From Planktosalinus sp963977065 (GTDB lineage: Bacteria; Bacteroidota; Bacteroidia; Flavobacteriales; Flavobacteriaceae): 64,000 nucleotides of DNA. Shown in pieces: positions 1-8,066 of the stretch (its first letter is position 1; each line of letters opens with the position of its first letter). The notes under the pieces are model-generated. The model had not been told where the DNA came from. It saw nothing but the letters and a program-made list of their open reading frames with translations, and ran no database searches. The stretch spans positions 1-64,000 of the forward strand of contig CAXBNF010000011.1 of NCBI GenBank assembly GCA_963977065.1, written 5' to 3'. Position numbers and translations under genes: made by a program.

Positions 1-300
1 CGTAATCATAGAGTAATCCTGTAATGAATTTGAAGTTATTTTTACCACACCTGAAATGTCATTTATTTCATCCTCTAGTGGTTTGGTGACGCGTCTCTCA
101 ACATCTTCTGCTGAGTTTCCCGGAAGGAGTGAACTCACATATACTTTATTTTCAATCACCTCAGGAAAGGATTCACGGGGTAAATTTAAATAAGACAACA
201 ACCCGCCAAAGGTCACAATGGCAATCAACACAAACACAGTCATTCTGTTGTTTATCGACCAGTTTGAGAGTCCAAAATACTTTATTTTTTTATCTGCCAT
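1..300 (-). CDS. RND efflux permease, N-terminal 100 residues (cut by window edge)
   Basis: Inner-membrane, proton-driven permease of an RND (AcrB-like) tripartite exporter. Only the first 100 residues are in the window; the rest continues left of base 1. I translated the minus strand from the ATG at 300-298: it starts MADKKIKYFG, has one hydrophobic segment at about residues 20-40 (TVFVLIAIVTFGGLLSYLNL), then the family's conserved PRESFPEV and the pattern G-x-S-A-E-D-V-E-x-x-V-T-x-P-L-E, typical of the first periplasmic porter segment. It begins 6 bases after the adaptor gene's stop codon, so it is the last visible gene of the tetR-TolC-adaptor-permease operon. The substrate cannot be told from this fragment; a hydrophobe/amphiphile (HAE) exporter is the likelier subtype. 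Confidence 0.93.
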   Translation of the reverse strand, partial: MADKKIKYFGLSNWSINNRMTVFVLIAIVTFGGLLSYLNLPRESFPEVIENKVYVSSLLPGNSAEDVERRVTKPLEDEINDISGVVKITSNSLQDYSMIT

Positions 301-306
301 AACGCT

Positions 307-1479
307 TTAGTTTGCTGATTGAATCGTTATTCTTGCTCCATCTTTTAAGGTCAGTGCTCCGCCTTGAACTATTACATCCTCATTTGTAAGTCCATTTAAA
401 ACTTCTACAAAACCATTGTTCTTTTTTCCGGTTTCTATTTGTGTGCGTTCTACTTGCGCAATATTTCCTTCTCTTCCATTAAGAACATAAACAAAGGTTT
501 CTCCTGTGGCATTTTCAATAATACAATTTGAGGGAATTGCCAGTGCGGTTTCATTTGTATAATCATTAATCTGAAGGTTAGCCATCAAGTTGGGTTTGAT
601 TTTTTGTTCGGTATTTGGGATTTCAACTTCTACCTGAAAGGTTCTGTTTGTAGGATTTATAAAACTTCCAACTACTGAAATTTTTCCATCAACCGTTTCC
701 TGAATCGCAGGAAAGTTTATTTTCACCGGATCCCCTTTTGCAACACTTGGCAAGTAATTTTCAGGAACCGCTGCTTTTACGCGCATATTACTCAAATTTA
801 CTAAGCGCATCAATGCCATTCCGCCGGGTCCAACCACACTTCCTTGTTCCGTAATAATCTCATCAATGACTCCCGAAAAAGGAGCACGAATGGTTGTTTT
901 TCCCAATTGAGAACGCAATTGATTAACCGCGCTTTCTGAAGATTCCTTATTGGTTTTTGCCTGAAGCAGTTGTATTTCACTGCCAATTTGCTGATCCCAC
1001 AAACGTTGTTGCCTTTCATAAGTGGTCTTTGCTAATTCATATTGTGTTTCCAGTTGAGCTAACTGACTTGACAAACCACCGTCATCAATTTTTGCAAGGA
1101 TTTGCCCTTTGCTAACTTGTTGTCCTTGCTTCACATAAACTTGGGAAAGGACGCCCTGATATTCAGGATAGATAAGTATATTTTCTGAAGTTTCTACATT
1201 TCCCTGTATAGCTACGAATCTTGAAAACACAGTGTCTTTTACTTCAAAAATCGTTACTAGCGGATATCTTGAAGTGGTATCCTTTTCGGCAATAGCCAAT
1301 TCAAGTTGAGATAACAACTTTCCAATACTGTCATAAGAGGTAAGAATTTGTTCTCTTTTTTGAATCATTAATTTCAAATCGCCAGAGTCGATTGCTTCCT
1401 GAACACTTTGGTTTGTGTTTGAGTTTGAGCAAGAGACAAAAATTGCTGAGATAAATAAAATATATAGGGTCTTCTTCAT
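307..1479 (-). CDS. RND efflux periplasmic adaptor (membrane fusion lipoprotein)
   Basis: Periplasmic adaptor (HlyD/AcrA family) that joins the inner-membrane RND pump to the TolC-type channel. 390 residues. The N-terminus MKKTLYILFISAIFVSC is a lipoprotein signal with the lipid-bearing Cys at 17. A barrel-sandwich (lipoyl-like) half follows (GVLSQVYVKQGQQVSKGQIL), then a long alpha-hairpin around residues 130-190 (SQLAQLETQYELAKTTYERQQ), the return half-motif (TTIRAPFSGVIDEI) and a beta-barrel plus membrane-proximal domain. It lies 11 bases after the TolC gene and 6 bases before the permease, which shows the assembly they form. Compared with AcrA it carries an extra helical stretch (about residues 20-70) between lipid anchor and first beta domain, which I infer acts as a spacer. 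Confidence 0.95.
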   Translation of the reverse strand: MKKTLYILFISAIFVSCSNSNTNQSVQEAIDSGDLKLMIQKREQILTSYDSIGKLLSQLELAIAEKDTTSRYPLVTIFEVKDTVFSRFVAIQGNVETSENILIYPEYQGVLSQVYVKQGQQVSKGQILAKIDDGGLSSQLAQLETQYELAKTTYERQQRLWDQQIGSEIQLLQAKTNKESSESAVNQLRSQLGKTTIRAPFSGVIDEIITEQGSVVGPGGMALMRLVNLSNMRVKAAVPENYLPSVAKGDPVKINFPAIQETVDGKISVVGSFINPTNRTFQVEVEIPNTEQKIKPNLMANLQINDYTNETALAIPSNCIIENATGETFVYVLNGREGNIAQVERTQIETGKKNNGFVEVLNGLTNEDVIVQGGALTLKDGARITIQSAN

Positions 1480-1490
1480 GAGTTTGATTT

Positions 1491-2831
1491 TTAGTTGGTA
1501 GTATTTAAAATGCGTTCCAGTTCTGCTTTTTGGACAATCACATCAAGTATTGCCTGAAGGTATTCTTGTTGGGCCGAGTAGAGCTGCAGTTGTGCTTGTC
1601 GCAAATCAAAGCTGCTGCTAAGTCCTTCAAAAAACTTGATTTGGTTTTTTCGCTCAATACGTTCAGCGAGATTTAAATTGTTCTTTGAGTTCTCATATTT
1701 TTCTATTGCAAATTCATAGTTATTTTTAGCTGAATTGGCTTCGAGTTTAATGCGTTGAATGGCCTCGTCAAATTCTGTTTTTGCTTGGTCAAAAGCGATT
1801 TCGGCACGTTGGGTTTTGGCAGTTCTTCCCAGCGAACTAAAAATGGGAACCTGCAAGCTCACCCCTGCAATTGATGATTGAAACCAGCGCTGGTCTGAAT
1901 CGAGAAAAGTAAATGTGCTGCTGTTTGCCTGTGTTCCATAATTTATAAAAGCGCTTAATGTGGGCAGAGCTTTAAACTTTTCAAGTTTTAGTTCCAAACG
2001 GCGTTGCTCTGTGAAGTTGTTTGCAATTTTGTAATCAACATTGTTTTCCAGTGAAAGTTCTTCTGCCAGAAGTTGTAAGTCGATGTTTTGAATAATTAAG
2101 TTATCCAGGCTTTCAGTGAGTATAACGTTTGCATCTAAATCAATTCCCAAAGTGATATTAAAAAGCTGTTGCGAAAGGTCCAATACTCGTTTTGAATTGT
2201 TTAACTGTGTTTCTATATTTGAAAGTGTGATCTGCAGTTGCTCAACGTCTTCTTCTTCAGCAAGACCATTTTTAAATATTTCTGAGGTTTCATTTAAGTT
2301 TTTTGCCAAGGTTTCTTTATTACTCTCTAGAATTTTTATGTTTTCTTGCGAAAGCAAAACAGTTCCATATGCGTTTATTACCTCCTTTCTCACCATTGAA
2401 GTGGTTTTTTCTTCAAGGTTTTTTGAATATTCCAAAAAGGTTTTTGATGCTTGAAGTGCCACAATATAGGAACCATCAAACAACAATTGATTGAGTGTAG
2501 CAGTAGCAGTCATAGTCTGCGGTACTCCAAAAATGACAGGCTCAAAAGTGCCCGGCTCCCCACCTGTAAACTCAGCAGGAATTAAGCTCACCGGTTGTTT
2601 TAAATTGTTTCTGTAATCGACACCGGCATTGATTTGAGGCAAGCCTGTAGCGGTAGTTTCCCATTTTTGTTTGAGTGCAGCCAGTACTTCCCGCTTTGAA
2701 TTGATGGCCGTGTAATTACTGTCTATTGCAAAATTAACAGCTTCTTCTAATGAGAAATTATAGGATTTTTGCTCCTGAGCAAAACCAATGGCGCTCATCA
2801 AAAGCAAACCGAGTTTCAAGAAGTTCTTCAT
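1491..2831 (-). CDS. TolC-family outer-membrane efflux channel
   Basis: Outer-membrane exit duct of the tripartite exporter. 446 residues, the usual size for the TolC/OprM family. Cleavable signal MKNFLKLGLLLMSAIGFAQ; no lipobox, so not acylated like OprM. Two similar halves of long helices are visible, the first ending in LEDLD-like text rich in Leu/Asn and the second with the family signature near the C-terminus (NLNLAERIERKNQIKFFEGLSSSFDLRQAQLQLYSAQQEYLQA region, residues about 385-430), where a helix resumes after the second beta segment. Co-transcribed: 15 bases after tetR and 11 bases before the adaptor. The specific substrate is not readable from sequence. Confidence 0.95.
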   Translation of the reverse strand: MKNFLKLGLLLMSAIGFAQEQKSYNFSLEEAVNFAIDSNYTAINSKREVLAALKQKWETTATGLPQINAGVDYRNNLKQPVSLIPAEFTGGEPGTFEPVIFGVPQTMTATATLNQLLFDGSYIVALQASKTFLEYSKNLEEKTTSMVRKEVINAYGTVLLSQENIKILESNKETLAKNLNETSEIFKNGLAEEEDVEQLQITLSNIETQLNNSKRVLDLSQQLFNITLGIDLDANVILTESLDNLIIQNIDLQLLAEELSLENNVDYKIANNFTEQRRLELKLEKFKALPTLSAFINYGTQANSSTFTFLDSDQRWFQSSIAGVSLQVPIFSSLGRTAKTQRAEIAFDQAKTEFDEAIQRIKLEANSAKNNYEFAIEKYENSKNNLNLAERIERKNQIKFFEGLSSSFDLRQAQLQLYSAQQEYLQAILDVIVQKAELERILNTTN

Positions 2832-2846
2832 AGTTTAGCAGGTTGA

Positions 2847-3449
2847 TTAATTGATTTGATTGATGTATTTCATGAGTTCTTTTTCTCCCTTTTTTGTTAC
2901 AATTCCACGCAAGTGATATTCCAAAAATAGATCCACAACATCATTTGGGCTAAAACTATCAGGCGGAAATAAATCCTGATCTTTAATTCCTGTGGCCCCT
3001 AAAAAATAAAACCTGCCAATAATTTCAGGCTTAATACTTTCTCTGTATAAACCCAATTTCACTCCTGTTTTTAGATTTTCAATAACACAATCGTGCATAA
3101 TTGAAAATTGATTTGCTTTTAGTTTTTTGTATATACGGGGGTAATATTTTTGTAATTGGTGTTGGGGTGAAGCTTTTTCATTTTTAAGCAATTGTTTAAT
3201 AAATGTGTTAATCTGAAAAAGCTCTGCTATAGGATTTTTGTTTTCAGCCCTAATACAATCAATCCCGGTACATATAAAATGAAAGACATAGTCTGTAGTT
3301 GCTTCCACCAATTTAATTTTATTATCAAAATGCTGGTAAATGGTTTTTTTTGAAATACCCATTTCATTGGCAATATCATCCATAGTAACGCTTTTAAACC
3401 CCAGATTTAAAAACATCTCGCTTGCGATTTCTAAAATTTTTTCTCTCAT
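2847..3449 (-). CDS. TetR/AcrR-family transcriptional regulator, first gene of the efflux operon
   Basis: DNA-binding repressor expected to sense a ligand and release its operator. 200 residues. The N-terminal helix-turn-helix is plain: residues 21-44 read VTMDDIANEMGISKKTIYQH, followed by FDNK, the classic TetR recognition-helix text. The C-terminal two thirds are helical and unlike any named ligand domain I can recognise. It is the promoter-proximal gene of tetR-TolC-adaptor-permease, with gaps of 15, 11 and 6 bases, so it would repress its own operon. Upstream, a consensus promoter overlaps an inverted repeat (3469-3498), which supports autoregulation. The start is fixed by the conserved MREKILEIASEMF text and a promoter just 8 bases upstream. 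Confidence 0.93.
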   Translation of the reverse strand: MREKILEIASEMFLNLGFKSVTMDDIANEMGISKKTIYQHFDNKIKLVEATTDYVFHFICTGIDCIRAENKNPIAELFQINTFIKQLLKNEKASPQHQLQKYYPRIYKKLKANQFSIMHDCVIENLKTGVKLGLYRESIKPEIIGRFYFLGATGIKDQDLFPPDSFSPNDVVDLFLEYHLRGIVTKKGEKELMKYINQIN

Positions 3450-3457
3450 ACAGATGG

Positions 3458-3498
3458 CAAATATAGAGTGGAAACTTTTAAAACAAAAATAGTTTCCA
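3458..3498 (-). promoter_or_regulatory. Promoter and probable TetR operator of the efflux operon
   Basis: Reading the minus strand, a -33 element TTTG (3487-3484) is followed after 18 bases by the -7 element TATATTTG (3465-3458), matching the Bacteroidota consensus TTTG/TAnnTTTG exactly. The inverted repeat TGGAAACT (3469-3476) / AGTTTCCA (3491-3498), 8-bp perfect arms 14 bases apart, straddles the space between the two elements and the -33 box, so a bound dimer would block RNA polymerase. The -7 box ends 8 bases before the tetR start codon. Promoter match is seen; the operator role is inferred from position and symmetry. Confidence 0.7.
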
Positions 3499-3585
3499 AA
3501 GTTTTACATAAAATTAACATAGAAAATTTTTGAAGTATTTAGGGATTGAAGAGAAAAAGGTATTTTAGCAAAAAATATTAAATGC

Positions 3586-4560
3586 ATGATCCCATTAGAA
3601 AACTATAAAACGACTTTTCTTAACTACCTTTCTGAAAATATAAAAACCAAAGAACCCCAAAACCTGTATGAACCCATTTCATACATACTCTCTTTGGGAG
3701 GTAAGCGCTTAAGACCCATTCTTACTTTGATGTCGTGTGAACTATTTAACACACCCCATCAAAAGGCCCTAAATGCTGCTCTTGCTGTTGAGTTGTTTCA
3801 CAATTTTTCTTTGATACATGATGATATAATGGACAATGCACCCTTGCGCAGGGGAAAAGAAACTGTTCATGAAAAATGGGATATTAATACGGGCATACTT
3901 TCCGGGGATGCTATGTTGATTTTGGCTTATCAATTATTTGAAAATTATGAAGCAACTACTTTTCAGCAGTTGGCAAAACTTTTTAGTAAAACCGCTATTG
4001 AGGTCTGTGAAGGACAGCAATATGATGTTGATTTTGAAGAAAGGGACAGTGTCTCTACAGAAGAATACCTCCATATGATAAATTTTAAAACCGCGGTGCT
4101 AGTGGGTGCTTCTATGCAAATGGGAGCCATTATTGCAGGCGCTTCAAAGCAATGTCAAAATGGTATTTATGAATTTGGAAGAAATTTGGGTATTGCTTTT
4201 CAAATACAAGATGATTATCTTGATGTTTTTGGGGACCCTAAAAGTTTTGGAAAACAAGTGGGAGGAGATATCATTTCAAATAAAAAAACGTATTTATATC
4301 TTACCGCTAAAAAGGAAGCGTCTGCAACAGACAGTATAGAGTTGGAACAACTCTACAGTCTTCAACCCAAAAACTCTGCAGATAAAATTGAAGCCGTTAC
4401 GCAAATTTTTATAAACTCAGGAGCACAAGAGAAAACAAAATTAAAAATAAAACACTTTACAGAAGTTGCGATCAATCTTCTCAACAATCTTCAAATCACT
4501 GAGTCAGGAAAAAAACAACTCACCCATTTTGCTAATCAATTAATTTACAGAATAACTTAG
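3586..4560 (+). CDS. Trans-polyprenyl diphosphate synthase
   Basis: Head-to-tail chain elongation of allylic diphosphates with isopentenyl diphosphate, supplying isoprenoid chains for quinones, carrier lipids or carotenoids. 324 residues, normal for the E-type family. Both Asp-rich, Mg-binding motifs are intact: DDIMD at 79-83 followed by the basic RRGK, and DDYLD at 209-213 inside QIQDDYLDVFGD. The substrate-binding GGKRLRP is at 38-44. Residues 4 and 5 before the first DDxxD are Ser-Leu rather than bulky aromatics, which hints at a medium or long product, but chain length cannot be assigned safely. Divergent from the efflux operon; its stop codon overlaps the stop of the convergent 4557-5099 gene. 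Confidence 0.94.
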   Translation: MIPLENYKTTFLNYLSENIKTKEPQNLYEPISYILSLGGKRLRPILTLMSCELFNTPHQKALNAALAVELFHNFSLIHDDIMDNAPLRRGKETVHEKWDINTGILSGDAMLILAYQLFENYEATTFQQLAKLFSKTAIEVCEGQQYDVDFEERDSVSTEEYLHMINFKTAVLVGASMQMGAIIAGASKQCQNGIYEFGRNLGIAFQIQDDYLDVFGDPKSFGKQVGGDIISNKKTYLYLTAKKEASATDSIELEQLYSLQPKNSADKIEAVTQIFINSGAQEKTKLKIKHFTEVAINLLNNLQITESGKKQLTHFANQLIYRIT

Positions 4561-5099
4561 AAATAGACTCTCACAAAAGGCAGGAAAGCCGAGCCGTAAA
4601 TACTGCGATTGCTCTCGTGAAGGACATCATATTTTACTCCCATAGTAAGGTTTCCGGCTCTATAACCGGCTCCCAGAAAAAGTGCTTCCTGAAAAAAATT
4701 ATCTTCTACATCACCCTCTGAGAATAAAAATGTGCGATCTACCTGTATGCCCTCAAGTTCAGCAGAGAGCTGAATTTCTCTAATGGGATGAAACAGTGTT
4801 ATCACACTGCCGCCATAAGCTGAAGATTTATAATCAGGATTGTTGCGTTTGTCACTTAAATAATTATAGGTCAACCCCAAGCCGCTACTAAAATATTGAT
4901 TGAAATTATACACAGCGCTGGGTGAGATCCCACCTGAAAAATAACCGTCTCCAAAACTGAGCCCTACACCTCCCCCAAAACTAACCTGATTCCAAAAGTC
5001 CTTCTTGTTAGATTGTACAGAAGAGAGGTCAATTTGAGCAAACGAACTGAACCAAAAAAAAGATACGACAATAAATAAAGGCATTACTTTAAACCCCAT
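4557..5099 (-). CDS. Small predicted outer-membrane beta-barrel protein
   Basis: 180-residue exported protein of unknown function. The signal peptide is MGFKVMPLFIVVSFFWFSSFAQ. The rest alternates polar and hydrophobic residues with many Gly and aromatic positions (VSFGGGVGLSFGDGYFSGG), and ends VRVYF with a terminal Phe, all typical of a small outer-membrane barrel. The gene is divergent from sucA, with 112 bases between the starts. I recall relatives beside sucA being labelled alpha-ketoglutarate decarboxylase; nothing in this sequence supports an enzyme, so that name looks like carry-over from the neighbour. Its stop codon overlaps the stop of the polyprenyl synthase gene (bases 4557-4560 shared), leaving no room for a terminator between them. 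Confidence 0.85.
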   Translation of the reverse strand: MGFKVMPLFIVVSFFWFSSFAQIDLSSVQSNKKDFWNQVSFGGGVGLSFGDGYFSGGISPSAVYNFNQYFSSGLGLTYNYLSDKRNNPDYKSSAYGGSVITLFHPIREIQLSAELEGIQVDRTFLFSEGDVEDNFFQEALFLGAGYRAGNLTMGVKYDVLHESNRSIYGSAFLPFVRVYF

Positions 5100-5165
5100 A
5101 ATTTTAGCTTTACTAAATGATTCCTAAATATAAAAACATTTTTTTAGTATGATTTGGAATTATTG

Positions 5166-5173
5166 TACTTTTG
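5166..5173 (+). promoter_or_regulatory. -7 promoter element of sucA
   Basis: TACTTTTG fits the Bacteroidota -7 consensus TAnnTTTG and ends 38 bases before the sucA ATG. No convincing -33 TTTG is found at the right distance, so the match rests on the -7 box alone. Confidence 0.5.
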
Positions 5174-5211
5174 TCACAATTTATTTGAAACGTTAAGTAC
5201 GTACCCATATT

Positions 5212-7977
5212 ATGGATCAATTTTCCTTCTTAAACGCAGCACATTCTCAATATTTTGCTGACCTCTATGACCAATATTTAGAAAACCCCGATGCCGTAGA
5301 ACCTAGTTGGCGTGCTTTTTTTCAAGGGTTTGATTTTGGCCAAAACGGAAGTTCTACAAATCAAGTTTCAACAGAAAACCCCGATGCTTTTTGTGAACCC
5401 AAACTAGAAAATCTTGAAAAAGAATTTCGGGTCATTCAACTCATTGAAGGATATCGCAAGCGTGGACACCTTTTTACACTCACAAATCCTGTGAGAGAGC
5501 GCAGAAAATATGCCCCAACTTTAGATTTGGAAAATTTTGCTCTAAGCGAAAAAGATTTAGACACAGTTTTCAATGCCGGTGAACTCATTGGAATTGGCTC
5601 AGCAAGCTTACGCGAAATCATTTCTCATTTATCAAAAATTTACTGTCAATCTATTGGTGTTGAATACACTTACATTAGAAAACCTGAAGAAATTCAATGG
5701 ATACAAAATTGGCTTCATAAAAACGATAACCACCCCAATTTTTCAGATTCTGAAAAAAAACATATTCTTGAAAAACTTAATGAAGCCGTCTCATTTGAAT
5801 CGTTTTTGCACACCAAATATGTGGGTCAAAAACGTTTTTCACTGGAAGGAGGAGAAAGCTTTATACCTGCCATTGACGCCATAATTGAAAAAGCTGCAAC
5901 AATGGGTGCAGAGCAATTTGTAATGGGTATGGCACATCGTGGACGCCTCAACACCCTGGTGAATATATTTGGAAAAAGTGCTAAAGACATTTTTAGTGAA
6001 TTTGATGGTAAAGACTATGAACAAGAGTTGTTTGACGGCGATGTTAAGTACCATCTTGGCTGGACTGCAAATCAGGAAACCAAAAACGGAAAACAAATAA
6101 ACATCAACATAGCACCCAACCCTTCACATCTGGAAACCGTGGGTGCTGTTGTGCAGGGAATTACAAGAGCCAAACAAGACCGTCACTTTAAAGGAGACCT
6201 TCAAAAAGTGCTTCCTATTGTGGTGCACGGTGACGCAGCTATTGCCGGTCAAGGGATCGTTTATGAAATCGTGCAAATGGCACAACTCGACGGCTATAAA
6301 ACCGGAGGAACCATCCATATTGTTATCAACAATCAGGTGGGATTCACTACAAATTATCTAGATGGTCGCTCATCAACTTATTGTACAGATGTAGCAAAAG
6401 TAACGCTTTCTCCTGTTCTGCATGTCAATGCAGACGACGTTGAAGCTGTGGTTCACGCCGCTACCTTTGCATTGGAGTACAGAATGGCTTTTGGACGTGA
6501 TGTGTTTATTGATTTGCTGGGTTATAGAAAATATGGCCACAACGAGGGTGATGAACCTCGTTTTACGCAACCAAAACTTTATAAAGCCATTGCAAAACAT
6601 AAAAATCCGCGGGATATTTATGCTGAAAAATTAAAAAGTGAAGGCATCATTGATGATCAATTTGTCTCCCAACTGGAAGAAACTTATAAAAACCAACTGG
6701 AGGAAAAACTTGAGATTTCGCGTAAGCAGGAAAAAACAACAGTGACTCCTTTTATGCAGGATGAGTGGCAAGGTTTTGTTTATGCCAATCACGATGAAAT
6801 GCGGAAAGAGGTGGACACTACCTTTGACATAAAAAAACTTACAGAAATCGCCAAAGTCATCACCAAATTGCCTAAAGATAAAAAGTTTTTACGCAAAATT
6901 GAACGACTTATAGAAGCTCGTGAAGCTATGTACTTTAACGATAATAAACTCGACTGGGCAATGGGTGAGCTATTGGCATACGGCTCCCTGTTGAGTGAAG
7001 GCTATGATGTGCGCATTAGTGGACAAGACGTTGAGCGAGGCACGTTCTCCCACCGCCATGCTGTCATAAAAGTGGAGGACAGTGAAGAAGAAGTAATTTT
7101 GCACAATCAAATTCAAGAAGAACAAGGCGATTTTTATATCTACAATTCACTGCTATCAGAATATGGTGTGGTGGGCTTTGATTATGGGTATGCCATGGCA
7201 AGCCCTGATACGCTTGCTATTTGGGAAGCTCAATTTGGAGATTTTAGTAATGGAGCGCAAATTATGCTCGATCAATACATTTCTGCTGCAGAAGACAAAT
7301 GGAAACTTCAAAACGGTCTTGTGATGCTTTTACCACACGGCTATGAAGGACAAGGGGCAGAACACAGTTCGGCACGTATGGAGCGTTATCTTCAATTATG
7401 TTCCAGAGACAATATGTTTGTTGCAGATGTAACAACACCGGCAAACCTCTTTCATTTACTTAGAAGGCAAATGAAAACCAAATACAGAAAACCTTTGATT
7501 GTGTTTACCCCCAAAAGTTTACTGCGTCACCCCAAAGTAGTCTCTACCAAAGAAGAAATGGCTAATGGTACTTTTCAGGAAATGATTGATGACCCCACAG
7601 CAGATGTCAAAAAAGTAAAATCGCTGGTTTTCTGTACAGGAAAATTCTATTATGACTTACTTGAGGTTAAAGAAGAAAATAAAAGAGATGATATCGCATT
7701 GGTAAGGCTGGAACAATTATTTCCATTGCCGGTTGACAAGATGCGCGCCTTCATTAAAAAATATAAAAACGCAGACGATGTGGTTTGGGCACAGGAAGAA
7801 CCAAGGAATATGGGTGCTTACAGCTTTTTAATGATGCATTTTGAAGAAGCTAAAAACTTCAGGATTTGCAGCCGTAAGTTTTACAGTGCACCCGCAGCAG
7901 GAAGTGCTGTACGTTCCAAACGTCGCCACCAACGTGTTATTGACAGCGTGTTTGATAAATCATTAACTTTGGAATAG
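5212..7977 (+). CDS. sucA: 2-oxoglutarate dehydrogenase E1 component
   Basis: Thiamine-diphosphate enzyme of the TCA cycle that decarboxylates 2-oxoglutarate and passes the succinyl group to the lipoyl arm of E2. 921 residues, full length for homodimeric E1. The N-terminus carries the E2-binding segment typical of SucA (residues 1-40, SFLNAAHSQYFADLYDQYLENPDAVEPSW region, with SWRAFF). Later landmarks are AHRGRLN at 241-247, HGDAAIAGQG and GTIHIVINNQVGFTT (ThDP/Mg pocket), then the pyrimidine-binding half (GQDVERGTFSHRHAV) and the C-terminal domain (LFPLP, WAQEEPRNMGA). sucB follows 89 bases downstream in the same direction. The shared E3 is not in the window. Confidence 0.98.
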   Translation: MDQFSFLNAAHSQYFADLYDQYLENPDAVEPSWRAFFQGFDFGQNGSSTNQVSTENPDAFCEPKLENLEKEFRVIQLIEGYRKRGHLFTLTNPVRERRKYAPTLDLENFALSEKDLDTVFNAGELIGIGSASLREIISHLSKIYCQSIGVEYTYIRKPEEIQWIQNWLHKNDNHPNFSDSEKKHILEKLNEAVSFESFLHTKYVGQKRFSLEGGESFIPAIDAIIEKAATMGAEQFVMGMAHRGRLNTLVNIFGKSAKDIFSEFDGKDYEQELFDGDVKYHLGWTANQETKNGKQININIAPNPSHLETVGAVVQGITRAKQDRHFKGDLQKVLPIVVHGDAAIAGQGIVYEIVQMAQLDGYKTGGTIHIVINNQVGFTTNYLDGRSSTYCTDVAKVTLSPVLHVNADDVEAVVHAATFALEYRMAFGRDVFIDLLGYRKYGHNEGDEPRFTQPKLYKAIAKHKNPRDIYAEKLKSEGIIDDQFVSQLEETYKNQLEEKLEISRKQEKTTVTPFMQDEWQGFVYANHDEMRKEVDTTFDIKKLTEIAKVITKLPKDKKFLRKIERLIEAREAMYFNDNKLDWAMGELLAYGSLLSEGYDVRISGQDVERGTFSHRHAVIKVEDSEEEVILHNQIQEEQGDFYIYNSLLSEYGVVGFDYGYAMASPDTLAIWEAQFGDFSNGAQIMLDQYISAAEDKWKLQNGLVMLLPHGYEGQGAEHSSARMERYLQLCSRDNMFVADVTTPANLFHLLRRQMKTKYRKPLIVFTPKSLLRHPKVVSTKEEMANGTFQEMIDDPTADVKKVKSLVFCTGKFYYDLLEVKEENKRDDIALVRLEQLFPLPVDKMRAFIKKYKNADDVVWAQEEPRNMGAYSFLMMHFEEAKNFRICSRKFYSAPAAGSAVRSKRRHQRVIDSVFDKSLTLE

Positions 7978-8012
7978 TTGAAAATTAAATAAAGATAAAA
8001 TTGTAAAAAGGA

Positions 8013-8029
8013 TATCACAATTTGTGATA
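8013..8029 (+). promoter_or_regulatory. Palindrome between sucA and sucB
   Basis: TATCACAA-T-TTGTGATA is a perfect 17-bp palindrome; allowing one bulged A (8012) the arms extend through AAGG/CCTT (8008-8033). It sits 38 bases upstream of the sucB ATG in the 89-base spacer. It could be a repressor/activator site for separate sucB control, or an RNA hairpin that tunes sucB relative to sucA. It has no T-run immediately after it, so it is not a normal terminator. Confidence 0.5.
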
Positions 8030-8066
8030 CCTTCAAAAAAATAGGGTTTAAATAAAACAATCACAG

